Shown here in pieces: positions 17,565-24,554 of a stretch of 34,862 bases of DNA (position 1 is the stretch's first letter; the number at the start of each line of letters is the position of its first letter). Source of the DNA: Hyphomicrobiales bacterium (GTDB taxonomy: Bacteria > Pseudomonadota > Alphaproteobacteria > Rhizobiales > Rhizobiaceae); NCBI GenBank assembly GCA_900472605.1, contig UCJD01000018.1:1-34862 (forward strand), read 5' to 3'. A program made the translations under genes and the position numbers. The notes below the pieces were generated by a model. The model worked only from the letters and a program-made list of their open reading frames with translations. It was not told where the DNA came from and searched no databases.

Positions 17565-18482
17565 ATGATCACGGATGTATCGATGTTCGACGGGCGATTG
17601 CTGAATGGTGTGAGCGTGCTGGCGGCCGTGATCGAGAGCGGCAGTTTTGCGCGTGCGGCGGATGCGATGGGGCTTTCTCCGTCAGGCGTCAGCCGCGCCA
17701 TCGCCCGGCTCGAAGGCCGCATCGGTTTGCGCCTGCTCGACCGAACCACCCGCACCATGCGCCTCACCGACGACGGTGCCCGCTTCTACGCGCAGGTGGC
17801 GCCGCTGCTGAGCGGCATCGAAGAGGCGGCAATGGCGGCGTCGGGCGTAGCGCAATCGGTGCGCGGGCGGCTCAGGGTGAATGTCGATCCGTATTTCTCG
17901 CGGCTGGTTCTGGGGCCCAGGCTTGGCGCGTTTCTCGATCTCTATCCCGAGCTGCAGATCGAGATCATCACCCGCAACGAGATCGGCGATCTGGTCGCCG
18001 ATGGCATGGACGTGGCGGTGCGCTTCGGCGATCCCTCGCAGAGTTCGCTGATTTCGCGGCTCCTGATGCGCACACGGGTGATCACCATCGCGGCGCCCGC
18101 CTATCTCGCCAAGCATGGGCGACCGACCTTGCCCGGCGATCTTGCCGGCCACACCTGCATCCAGTTCCGGGATTCGCTGACGGGTCGCCCCTTCGAATGG
18201 GAATTGCGGCGTGGCGCCGAGGTCGTGCCGATCGAGACGCGCGGACGCATTCTCGTCAACGACGCCGGCACGACGCTTGCCACCTGCCTTGCGGGGATCG
18301 GCATCGCGCAGGTGTTCTCGCTTGGGATGCAGGATTATCTGGAAAGCGGCCAGCTGATCGACCTGTTTCCTGATTGGTCAGACGAGACCTTCCCGCTCTA
18401 CGCCTTCTATCCTTCGCGCCAGCACGTGCCGGCGAAGGTCAGGGCGTTTATCGATTTCTGCGTCGCGATCGTTCAGGAATAG
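17565..18482 (+). CDS. LysR-family regulator divergent from NmrA-like gene
   Basis: A 305-residue LysR regulator with HTH at about 14-70 (SFARAADAMGLSPSGVSRAIARLEGRIG) and inducer domain from about 95. The sequence LLDRTTRTMRLTDDGARFYAQ is characteristic of the DmlR/AaeR-like subgroup. A second in-frame ATG at 17583 would also leave the HTH whole. It probably controls the divergent NmrA-like gene. Inducer unknown. Confidence 0.9.
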   Translation: MITDVSMFDGRLLNGVSVLAAVIESGSFARAADAMGLSPSGVSRAIARLEGRIGLRLLDRTTRTMRLTDDGARFYAQVAPLLSGIEEAAMAASGVAQSVRGRLRVNVDPYFSRLVLGPRLGAFLDLYPELQIEIITRNEIGDLVADGMDVAVRFGDPSQSSLISRLLMRTRVITIAAPAYLAKHGRPTLPGDLAGHTCIQFRDSLTGRPFEWELRRGAEVVPIETRGRILVNDAGTTLATCLAGIGIAQVFSLGMQDYLESGQLIDLFPDWSDETFPLYAFYPSRQHVPAKVRAFIDFCVAIVQE

Positions 18483-18485
18483 GGG

Positions 18486-18514
18486 GTGAGGAGGCAGGGA
18501 CGATGCCTCCTCAC
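18486..18514. terminator. Hairpin between convergent LysR and PepSY genes
   Basis: GTGAGGAGGCA (18486-18496) and TGCCTCCTCAC (18504-18514) form a perfect 11-bp stem with a 7-base loop. It sits between two convergent stop codons. No T-run follows on either strand, so termination efficiency is uncertain. Confidence 0.5.
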
Positions 18515-18519
18515 GCTGG

Positions 18520-19887
18520 TCAGATCGATCGTCGGCGCCGTGTTCTCACATAGATCCAGTCAAGCGCCAGCATGACGACGAGCGACAGGCCGACCAACGG
18601 GAAGATGATGCCGCCGATGACGAGGATGGCGATCAGCCCTCGGAACACGCGCTTGTCCGACGGCATCGGCGGGACGCCGAGCGAGCCTGCCGGGCGGCGT
18701 TTCCACCACATGACGCCGGCGGACACTGCGAGCACCACAATGGCGATGCAGACGACCAGCAGGACAAGCTGGTTCGCCAGCCCGAACTCCTGCCCCATAT
18801 GAACGTTGATGCTCCACTCCATCGCCTTGCCGAGCGGGCCGTAATCGGCATAGCTCATGTCGATCAGCGGCTTTCCCGTGTACTGATCGAGATGCACGAC
18901 ACGCTGCTGCGAGAGATCATCCGGATAGACGGAGCCGGTGTAGACGCCCATCGCATCCGTGGGGATGTTGACGGCGTAGCCATGGTGCAGGCCGAGGCGA
19001 TCGAACGTGGCGACGGCTTCGTCCAGGCTGATTGCGGTTGCGCCATGCTGATGGGCCGGGGATAGCGGGACCTGCGCCTGTTCGAGCGACCATATGGTCT
19101 TGGCGATATGATCGACATGTTCATCCGACATCGGCACGGCGACGCGCACGCCGGCCGGATAGCCGAAATTGTTTCCATTCGCCCACTCGTTGACCTTGGC
19201 GCCCCAGACGCCGGACCACGGCATGCCGGTGACGGCCAGGAAGACGATGAAACCGCCCACGAAGACGCCGAGCACCGCATGGGTATCGCGCCAGAAGACG
19301 CGTTTGCGGGGTGTGCCGCGAATGCTGAGGACACCGCCGGTCTGCTTGCGCGGCCACCAGAGATAAATCCCAGTGCCGACAAGCAGGATCGCCCAGCCGG
19401 CCGCAATTTCGATCAGCGCGCGGGTGTAGGAGCCGAAATATTTGAGGCTGTGGAGATAGCGCACCGTCCACATGATCGTGCCGCGATCCGGCAGCGCGCC
19501 GAGCACCTTGCCGCTGTAGGGATCGACATAGACGGCGATATTGCCCTCGTCCGCGGTGTGGATGGTGATCTCCGCCGATGCCCCGGGATCGACTGGATCG
19601 GTGAACTTGATTGCGGTGCCGGGGTGGGCGGCAAGGGCTGCGTCCACCATTGCGGATGGCGGCCGCGCTACCTGCTGGCTGACTGCGACGCGTTTCAGAT
19701 CGGCATGGACGACTTTGTCGATCTCGTCCTTGAAGAGATAGAGCGCGCCGGTGACGGCGAGCGAAAGCATGAAGGGCAGGACAAGAAGACCTGCGTAGAA
19801 ATGCCAGCGCCAGACGGCGCGGTAAAGATCGGACGGGGAGCGCACGGCAGCGCTCGCGCCTTCCCGACCGATGGTGAAATCGGACAT
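18520..19887 (-). CDS. PepSY-associated TM-helix membrane protein
   Basis: A 455-residue inner-membrane protein of the PiuB/PepSY-TM family. Hydrophobic helices are FYAGLLVLPFMLSLAVTGALYLF, AGWAILLVGTGIYLWWP, FVGGFIVFLAVTGMPWSGVWG, LVLLVVCIAIVVLAVSAGVMWW and a C-terminal pair. Two periplasmic PepSY-like regions lie between them (AVYVDPYSGKVLGALPD and VVHLDQYTGKPLIDMSYADYG). Conserved histidines (RWHFYAG, YLHSLKYFG, DTHAVLG, NVHMGQEFG) fit haem- or metal-linked electron transfer. Relatives sit beside TonB receptors and are thought to reduce ferric siderophores. ATG 19887 follows AGGAGA at ideal spacing. The DUF2946-like gene lies directly upstream on the same strand. Confidence 0.87.
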   Translation of the reverse strand: MSDFTIGREGASAAVRSPSDLYRAVWRWHFYAGLLVLPFMLSLAVTGALYLFKDEIDKVVHADLKRVAVSQQVARPPSAMVDAALAAHPGTAIKFTDPVDPGASAEITIHTADEGNIAVYVDPYSGKVLGALPDRGTIMWTVRYLHSLKYFGSYTRALIEIAAGWAILLVGTGIYLWWPRKQTGGVLSIRGTPRKRVFWRDTHAVLGVFVGGFIVFLAVTGMPWSGVWGAKVNEWANGNNFGYPAGVRVAVPMSDEHVDHIAKTIWSLEQAQVPLSPAHQHGATAISLDEAVATFDRLGLHHGYAVNIPTDAMGVYTGSVYPDDLSQQRVVHLDQYTGKPLIDMSYADYGPLGKAMEWSINVHMGQEFGLANQLVLLVVCIAIVVLAVSAGVMWWKRRPAGSLGVPPMPSDKRVFRGLIAILVIGGIIFPLVGLSLVVMLALDWIYVRTRRRRSI

Positions 19888-19945
19888 GATATGTCTCCTG
19901 ATGATGAAGAATGAAGCCGGCAATGGTCGAGCCGGCAGTCGGACG

Positions 19946-20380
19946 TCAGGAGATTTGTGGTGGCGCGCGCGGCTGGCCGATCAGGCCACGCAGGGTGGGC
20001 GTGATGGCGTTTTCCGCGGTGAAGACAACAGTGGCGACGCCGACGGCATCGACGTGAAGGGTAGCGGTATCGGCGCCGAGGATGGCCGGCATCGCGTGGG
20101 CCGCGAGACGGCAGAGCGTGCAGCAGGGACAATCGGCGGCCTTGCCATGGGATTGATCATGCGATGCGCCACCATCGCTATTCTCGGCATGATAGGCATG
20201 ATCGACGACGCTCTCGCCAGCCATCGCGCAGATCGACTGCAGGGGATCGTTGGCGGAGGCCGCCATCGATCCCTGCGCCTGGCCTGACAGCAGGCCCTGG
20301 ATCAGCAACAGGAAGGCAACGAGCAGCGTGATGGCGCTTGCCGATACCCTGTCCCGCAAAACTGTCCTGATCATCCCCAT
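19946..20380 (-). CDS. DUF2946-like small exported metal-motif protein
   Basis: A protein of about 144 residues that I assign tentatively to the DUF2946 family. One hydrophobic N-terminal segment (SAITLLVAFLLLIQGLLSG) serves as signal or anchor. A histidine-rich middle (HAYHAENSDGGASHDQSHG) leads to CPCCTLCRLAAH, and the end is GQPRAPPQ; the Cys/His core and final R-x-PP are typical. The Cys/His content suggests metal binding. It probably forms an operon with the PepSY gene 58 bp downstream. The start is uncertain (20380 or 20374), because no strong Shine-Dalgarno is present. Confidence 0.65.
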   Translation of the reverse strand: MGMIRTVLRDRVSASAITLLVAFLLLIQGLLSGQAQGSMAASANDPLQSICAMAGESVVDHAYHAENSDGGASHDQSHGKAADCPCCTLCRLAAHAMPAILGADTATLHVDAVGVATVVFTAENAITPTLRGLIGQPRAPPQIS

Positions 20381-20681
20381 ATCCGCTGCATGCCACAGCG
20401 CGTGGGCAATGTCACGCCTGCAGGCTAACACCGCTAAGGATGCATTCCATCCATGTAATCATCAACTTAGGCGTTCGGCGCCAGAAGATGCGACCTTTAG
20501 CCACCTCCCTACCGGATCGCTCTCGGACGATTTGCATTTCCAAGCTGTCCCCTTCCCGCCTGCCGCGTGTCGTAGGTGGACGCTTGCACCGTTGCGCGTT
20601 CAGGCATAGTGGCATCTGAAGCTCTTCGACTATCCCGATTCCTTCCCATTTCCTGCGGCTCTCTTCGTTCCGGAGACCTCC
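20381..20681. other. Divergent intergenic region, DUF2946-like / DMT gene
   Basis: About 300 bp between divergent genes must contain both promoters. I see no TGA-N9-TCA iron box, no strong inverted repeat and no convincing small ORF. Confidence 0.4.
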
Positions 20682-21605
20682 ATGCTGTTCGGTATTCTCT
20701 GCGGCATCGCCACCTGCGCCCTGTGGGGGCTGACCTTTGTCGTGCCGCGCGCCATCGCGCCCTTCACGACGCTCGATCTCACCGTGGCACGATACGGCCT
20801 GTTCGCGCTGACCAGCGTGGTGCTGATGGTGCATCCGCGCTTCCGGCCACGCGGCATCAAGCTCAGGCCGATGATCACAGCGCTGCTGCTCGGCGGCGTC
20901 GGTTATGTCGGCTATTTCATCAGCGTCGCCTATGCGGTCCGGTTCGCCGGTGCCGCCATTCCGCCGCTGGTGATCGGAACCATGCCGGTCATTCTGGCGA
21001 TGATCGCCAACTTCCGCGACCGCTCCGTTTCCTGGCGGCTGCTCGCGCTGCCACTGATCCTGATCGCGGCCGGGATCGCCTGGGTGAACGTCGCCGTCTT
21101 TGCATCCACGCCGACGGGCGACCGGGCGATGATCGCCTACGGCATCGCGTCGGCGGCGATCGGGCTCGTTCTCTGGGTCGTCTACGGACTGGCGAGCACC
21201 GCCACCATGCAATCGCCCGACGCGCCCGACATCCTGCAATGGACAGGCCTTCAAGGCATCGGCGCCGGGCTCGGCAGCCTTGTGCTGATCCCGCTGACAT
21301 CGCTGAACACGCCGATCGTCTTTACCGATATCGACCTCATGCGCTTCCTGCTCTGGTCATTGATCATGGGGCTTGCCGGCGCGTGGTTGGCCACGCTTTT
21401 GTGGATGATCGCCTCCAAGAGGCTGCCTCTGGCGCTGGCGGCCCAGCTGATCGTCGCCGAAACCGTTTTCGGGCTCATCTTCGGCTTCGTTTTCGAACAA
21501 CGTCTTCCAACACTTGCCGAGGCCGGCGGCTCGTTGCTGCAGCTTGCGGGCGTCGGCATGGCGATCGCGATCTTCAGCCATGTCAGGCAACAGCAGCACG
21601 CGTGA
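20682..21605 (+). CDS. DMT-superfamily (EamA) transporter
   Basis: A 307-residue protein with ten predicted membrane helices in two EamA repeats. It starts MLFGILCGIATCALWGLTFVVPRAIAPF, the typical first helix with the W-G-x-x-F motif. The second repeat contains KRLPLALAAQLIVAETVFGLIFGFVFEQRLP, the conserved glutamate helix of EamA. It probably exports an amino acid or another metabolite. It is the last gene of the accessory block before coaBC and unlike the DMT protein at 218-1135. Confidence 0.87.
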   Translation: MLFGILCGIATCALWGLTFVVPRAIAPFTTLDLTVARYGLFALTSVVLMVHPRFRPRGIKLRPMITALLLGGVGYVGYFISVAYAVRFAGAAIPPLVIGTMPVILAMIANFRDRSVSWRLLALPLILIAAGIAWVNVAVFASTPTGDRAMIAYGIASAAIGLVLWVVYGLASTATMQSPDAPDILQWTGLQGIGAGLGSLVLIPLTSLNTPIVFTDIDLMRFLLWSLIMGLAGAWLATLLWMIASKRLPLALAAQLIVAETVFGLIFGFVFEQRLPTLAEAGGSLLQLAGVGMAIAIFSHVRQQQHA

Positions 21606-21693
21606 GCGCCGGTGCGAACCACTCGCGCCGATTGCTTATTATCCGCCAAAGGCTTAGGGTTTTGCCCAGTCAATTCCACTTTGGACAAGCGGC

Positions 21694-22905
21694 ATGGTTC
21701 TCAGCGGCAAACGCATCCTCCTCATCATCTCCGGCGGCATCGCGGCCTATAAAAGCCTCGACCTGATCCGGCGCCTTCGCGAGCGCGGTGCCGCTGTCCG
21801 GCCGGTGATGACATCGGGCGCGCAGCAGTTCGTCACGCCGCTTGCCGTCGGCGCGCTGGCTGCCGACCATGTGTTCACCGATCTGTTTTCGCGGCAGGAC
21901 GAGCAGGATGTCGGCCACATAAGACTGGCGCGCGACTGCGACCTCGTGCTGGTGGCGCCGGCGACCGCTGATCTCATGGCGAAGATGGCGAACGGGCTGG
22001 CCGACGACCTTGCCTCGACAGTGCTGCTCGCCACCGACCGGCCCGTGCTTTTGGCGCCGGCGATGAACCCGCATATGTGGAGCAATGCCGCGACCAGGCG
22101 GAATGTCGCGACGCTTCACGGCGACGGCGTCCATTTCATCGGGCCGATGTCCGGCGAGATGGCGGAAAGCCGCGAAGCTGGCGTGGGCCGCATGGCCGAA
22201 CCGCTGGAGATCGTCGCCGCTGTGGAGCGACTGCTCGATACCAGCCCGAAGCCGCTTGCCGGGCGCAAGGCGATCGTGACTTCGGGCCCCACGCATGAGC
22301 CGATCGATCCGGTGCGCTATATCGCCAACCGCTCATCCGGCCGACAGGGCCACGCGATCGCATCGGCGCTGGCAAGGCTTGGGGCGGACGTGACGCTGGT
22401 CTCGGGACCGGTGACGATCGCCGACCCCATTGGCGTCACGACCGTTCATGTCGAGCGCGCCGACGAGATGCGCGACGCGGTGCTGACAGCGCTGCCCGCC
22501 GATATCGCGGTGATGGTCGCGGCCGTCGCGGACTGGCGCGTGGCATCCGCGTCCGATCAGAAGATCAAGAAGCATCCCGGAGAGTCCATTCCGACGCTGG
22601 CTCTTACCGAAAACCCGGATATCCTGAAGACGATCGGCCATCACACGCTGCGGCCGAAACTCGTGGTCGGCTTTGCCGCCGAGACGCAGGATATCGACAG
22701 CAACGCGAGAGCGAAGCTGGAACGCAAGGGCGCCGACATGATCGTCGCCAACGACGTCTCGCCGGCAACCGGCATCATGGGTGGGGTGCGCAATCGCGTT
22801 AAGATCGTTTCGCGCGACGGTATCGATCAATGGCCCGACATGGCCAAGGAGGATGTCGCGACCAAACTTGCGGAACTGATCGCCGAACGGCTCAGGCGGG
22901 GATAG
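21694..22905 (+). CDS. coaBC: Bifunctional CoaBC (Dfp), coenzyme A biosynthesis
   Basis: A 403-residue fusion that makes 4'-phosphopantetheine. The CoaC half (about 1-180) is an HFCD flavoprotein with LIISGGIAAYKSLDLIRRL, active-site His in VGHIRLA, and PAMNPHMW as the PxMNxxMW motif. The CoaB half (about 185-403) has TSGPTHEPIDPVRYIANRSSG, carrying the conserved Asn for the acyl-cytidylate intermediate, and the IKK motif in SDQKIKKHPG. The cysteine that E. coli CoaBC uses in the substrate flap is not seen in GEMAESREAGVGRMAEP; other CoaBC proteins also lack it. The 3' end overlaps the convergent amidotransferase gene by 14 bp. Confidence 0.95.
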   Translation: MVLSGKRILLIISGGIAAYKSLDLIRRLRERGAAVRPVMTSGAQQFVTPLAVGALAADHVFTDLFSRQDEQDVGHIRLARDCDLVLVAPATADLMAKMANGLADDLASTVLLATDRPVLLAPAMNPHMWSNAATRRNVATLHGDGVHFIGPMSGEMAESREAGVGRMAEPLEIVAAVERLLDTSPKPLAGRKAIVTSGPTHEPIDPVRYIANRSSGRQGHAIASALARLGADVTLVSGPVTIADPIGVTTVHVERADEMRDAVLTALPADIAVMVAAVADWRVASASDQKIKKHPGESIPTLALTENPDILKTIGHHTLRPKLVVGFAAETQDIDSNARAKLERKGADMIVANDVSPATGIMGGVRNRVKIVSRDGIDQWPDMAKEDVATKLAELIAERLRRG

Positions 22906-23701
22906 CGACGGGCGCGGCTTTGGCCGGTGCGGTGACAGGCTGGAACGGCGTGATGTCAAGGCCGCTATCCGTCAGGGCGATGGCGCTGCCATCTGGAATT
23001 TCCGTCCAGGCATCGACATCATCGTTGAGCGGTTCCGAGACGAGGCAATAGCCTTTGCCAACAGGAGACGCATAGAGCGTCGGCGCCTTGCGATCGGTCG
23101 CGTAGCGGATGGCATAGAGGGCATTGCCATCGGAGAAGGCTGCGGTGTAGCGCACCAGCGCGGAGCCGAGGATGTTTTCCGACAGGCCCTCGACGAAGCG
23201 GATCATTTCCGACATCGCCGCGATCGGCGTCTGTCGCAGGCCGAACTGAAGTGCCAGGAGGAACATCAATTCGGAATCGGTGGTGCCGCCTCGCGCGTTG
23301 AAGAGGTCATCATCCAGCATCGCCTCCATCGAGCGGCGAAGCCGCTCGAAGCCTGCTATCTGGCCGTTGTGCATGAAGGACCAGTTGGCGAAAACGAATG
23401 GATGGCAGTTGTCGCGCCGCGTGCCGCCGCCCGTCGCGGCCCGCACATGGGCCAGAAACAGCGGCGAGCGGATCTGCCGCGCCAGGCTTTTCAGATTGCA
23501 ATCCGACCAAGCCGGAAGCGTGTCTCGATAGCGGCCGGGCTCGGGGTGATCGCCGTACCATGCAATGCCGAAGCCATCGCCATTCGTCGCCGTCTTGGCG
23601 CGGGTGGCGCAGTGGGATTGCTCGATGAGGGAGTGCGCAGGCGAAGAGACAAGCTCCTCCAGATAGAGGGGTTCTCCGCGATAGGCTGCCCAGCGACACA
23701 T
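22892..23701 (-). CDS. Class II glutamine amidotransferase, YafJ-like
   Basis: A 269-residue Ntn-type amidotransferase. The start is fixed at 23701 because Cys2 in MCRWAAYRGEP must become the N-terminal nucleophile; it follows GGAG. The frame could begin at a GTG three codons earlier, which would mask the cysteine. HVRAATGGGTRRDNCHPFVFANWSFMHNGQIAGF is the glutaminase core with the conserved R, N-G and D residues. No synthase domain is attached, so it is a free-standing YafJ-type protein. The acceptor substrate is unknown. Confidence 0.9.
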   Translation of the reverse strand: MCRWAAYRGEPLYLEELVSSPAHSLIEQSHCATRAKTATNGDGFGIAWYGDHPEPGRYRDTLPAWSDCNLKSLARQIRSPLFLAHVRAATGGGTRRDNCHPFVFANWSFMHNGQIAGFERLRRSMEAMLDDDLFNARGGTTDSELMFLLALQFGLRQTPIAAMSEMIRFVEGLSENILGSALVRYTAAFSDGNALYAIRYATDRKAPTLYASPVGKGYCLVSEPLNDDVDAWTEIPDGSAIALTDSGLDITPFQPVTAPAKAAPVAIPA

Positions 23702-23927
23702 GCTATTCACTCCGCAACCCGCCTCGATCGTGGCGGGACAATGCTGAAACGCATCGACGATTGTCGAATCCGATGGTTAATAACAACTAAACAAGCGCGC
23801 GGCTTGCAAGGCGAACATGACGTTTTTCTGACATTGGCGGCGATCAACTTCCGCAATGCAGCATTTTGTTTCGTGAGGAGAGATAGGTCGGTGAGAACGT
23901 CTACTTAAGCACCTTAATGCGCTGTGC

Positions 23928-23956
23928 TTGATGAGAAGAGGGAAATAGCTTATGTT
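23928..23956 (+). promoter_or_regulatory. Candidate promoter of antisense RNA
   Basis: TTGATG (23928-23933) and TATGTT (23951-23956) are spaced by exactly 17 bp. The predicted start is near 23963, just before the 5' hairpin of the putative antisense RNA. Confidence 0.5.
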
Positions 23957-23962
23957 GAAGGA

Positions 23963-24052
23963 GTGAGAGGCAGGTTCCCGCCCGCCTCTCGCTTGCTTCA
24001 GATAAGGAAATTGACCCGGATCTCCAGTAGCCAGCTGGTCCGGGTTTTTCTT
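23963..24052 (+). ncRNA. Candidate antisense RNA opposite a 28-codon ORF
   Basis: About 90 nt, inferred from a promoter-like sequence (23928-23956), a 5' stem (GAGAGGCAGG 23965-23974 with CCCGCCTCTC 23981-23990, one mismatch) and a terminator. The terminator has ACCCGGA (24014-24020) and TCCGGGT (24039-24045), an inner CCAG/CTGG extension, and TTTTTCTT. It is wholly complementary to the 3' half and 3' region of the small minus-strand ORF, the layout of type I antitoxins. Expression is not shown. Confidence 0.5.
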
Positions 24053-24084
24053 ACCCTAAACGTGATGCCAAGTGGAAACCACAT
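23998..24084 (-). CDS. Candidate 28-residue peptide, possible type I toxin
   Basis: This ORF begins MWFPLGITFRV and ends LEIRVNFLI. It is basic in the middle (R-x-R-K-x-R), with hydrophobic ends and alternating hydrophobic and charged residues, as in membrane-active or amphipathic peptides. The Shine-Dalgarno AAGGAGGTGAG (24097-24087) is as strong as the 16S anti-SD allows, which is unusual for a chance ORF, and the ATG lies at good spacing. On the minus strand a hairpin follows the stop: GAGAGGCGGG/CCTGCCTCTC, all paired with one G-U. Beyond it is CTCACTCCTT, which can pair with the Shine-Dalgarno with one bulge. A plus-strand antisense RNA appears to cover its 3' half. I do not recognise the peptide as a named family, and no convincing promoter was seen for it. 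Confidence 0.5.
   Translation of the reverse strand: MWFPLGITFRVRKTRTSWLLEIRVNFLI
24014..24052 (+). terminator. Intrinsic terminator of candidate antisense RNA
   Basis: ACCCGGA/TCCGGGT outer stem, a 3-base bulge, an inner CCAG/CTGG stem and TTTTTCTT after it. It lies inside the minus-strand small ORF, yet on the plus strand it is a textbook terminator. The coaBC gene, the nearest plus-strand gene upstream, ends more than 1.1 kb away with a convergent gene between. Confidence 0.7.
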
Positions 24085-24306
24085 AGCTCACCTCCTTGCA
24101 GGATAGCGAGGCCGATCGCCGCGGTCGGGGTTGCCTATCTTCCCCGATCCCGCCGGCTGGCGCGGCGGACGCTGCTTTGCTACCCACGGCGCAAGCAATA
24201 TCATCCCTTGGTTGCAATTTCCATTACGCCGAAATTGGGCCTTGCATCCTGATGAAATGCTCTTACCTTTCTTCTGTCGGAAACAGAACGAAAGGAAGGT
24301 GGTCCA

Positions 24307-24378
24307 ATGTCTAATGAGATTTCGAACCTCGTAACGGGCTTGGAAGTGGTGATGAAGGCGAGGCAGCCCTCGCTCTGA
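24307..24378 (+). CDS. Candidate 23-residue small protein
   Basis: ATG 24307 follows AAGGAAGGTGG at suitable spacing. The peptide starts MSNEISNLVTGL and ends in a basic segment (MKARQPSL). It is soluble and mixed in charge, unlike the 28-residue peptide nearby. Just past its stop, CCGCCTTCCT (24382-24391) can pair over 10 bp with the Shine-Dalgarno AGGAAGGTGG (24293-24302), with one G-U. The whole ORF then lies in the loop, so translation may be switchable. A hairpin and an intrinsic terminator follow. The peptide family is not known to me. Confidence 0.45.
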   Translation: MSNEISNLVTGLEVVMKARQPSL

Positions 24379-24392
24379 AACCCGCCTTCCTG

Positions 24393-24411
24393 GGATCGCT
24401 TCGCGCGATCC
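24393..24411 (+). other. Hairpin downstream of the 23-codon ORF
   Basis: GGATCGC (24393-24399) and GCGATCC (24405-24411) flank the loop TTCGC. The same CGC-TTCGC-GCG core recurs in the terminator 40 bp further on, so the two hairpins may be an internal duplication. Confidence 0.5.
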
Positions 24412-24438
24412 GGCCAGTTGACAGGCCAGAACTCATGG

Positions 24439-24470
24439 AAAGGGTCGCTTCGCGCGGCCCTTTTCCGTTT
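24439..24470 (+). terminator. Intrinsic terminator after the 23-codon ORF
   Basis: AAAGGGTCGC (24439-24448) and GCGGCCCTTT (24454-24463) form a 10-bp stem with one wobble pair and a TTCGC loop, followed by TCCGTTT. The wobble is T-G on the plus strand and would be an A-C mismatch on the minus strand. This supports plus-strand use. Confidence 0.7.
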
Positions 24471-24520
24471 CCGGGTTTACCTTTCGCGGCGGGATTGACG
24501 AAGTCGCTGGCGGAAAATAG

Positions 24521-24547
24521 TCATAAAGTCATCTGATGACTTTATGA
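24521..24547. promoter_or_regulatory. Perfect 27-bp palindrome, probable GntR operator
   Basis: TCATAAAGTCATC (24521-24533) and GATGACTTTATGA (24535-24547) are perfect 13-bp inverted arms around a single T. It lies 7 bp before the GntR start codon and is almost certainly an autoregulatory operator for the regulator and the MFS gene it overlaps. Confidence 0.75.
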
Positions 24548-24554
24548 GACATCC

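Noticed and set aside
23952..23966. Plus-strand mini-ORF of four codons (M-L-K-E) before the antisense RNA
   Set aside because: Its ATG lies in the predicted -10 box, and the ORF ends where the transcript would begin, so it is not expected to be translated.
24107..24129. Promoter for the 28-codon minus-strand ORF (CCCGAC-N17-CTATCC)
   Set aside because: The -35 match is poor, and the predicted start would fall within the Shine-Dalgarno, so I did not list it as a feature.
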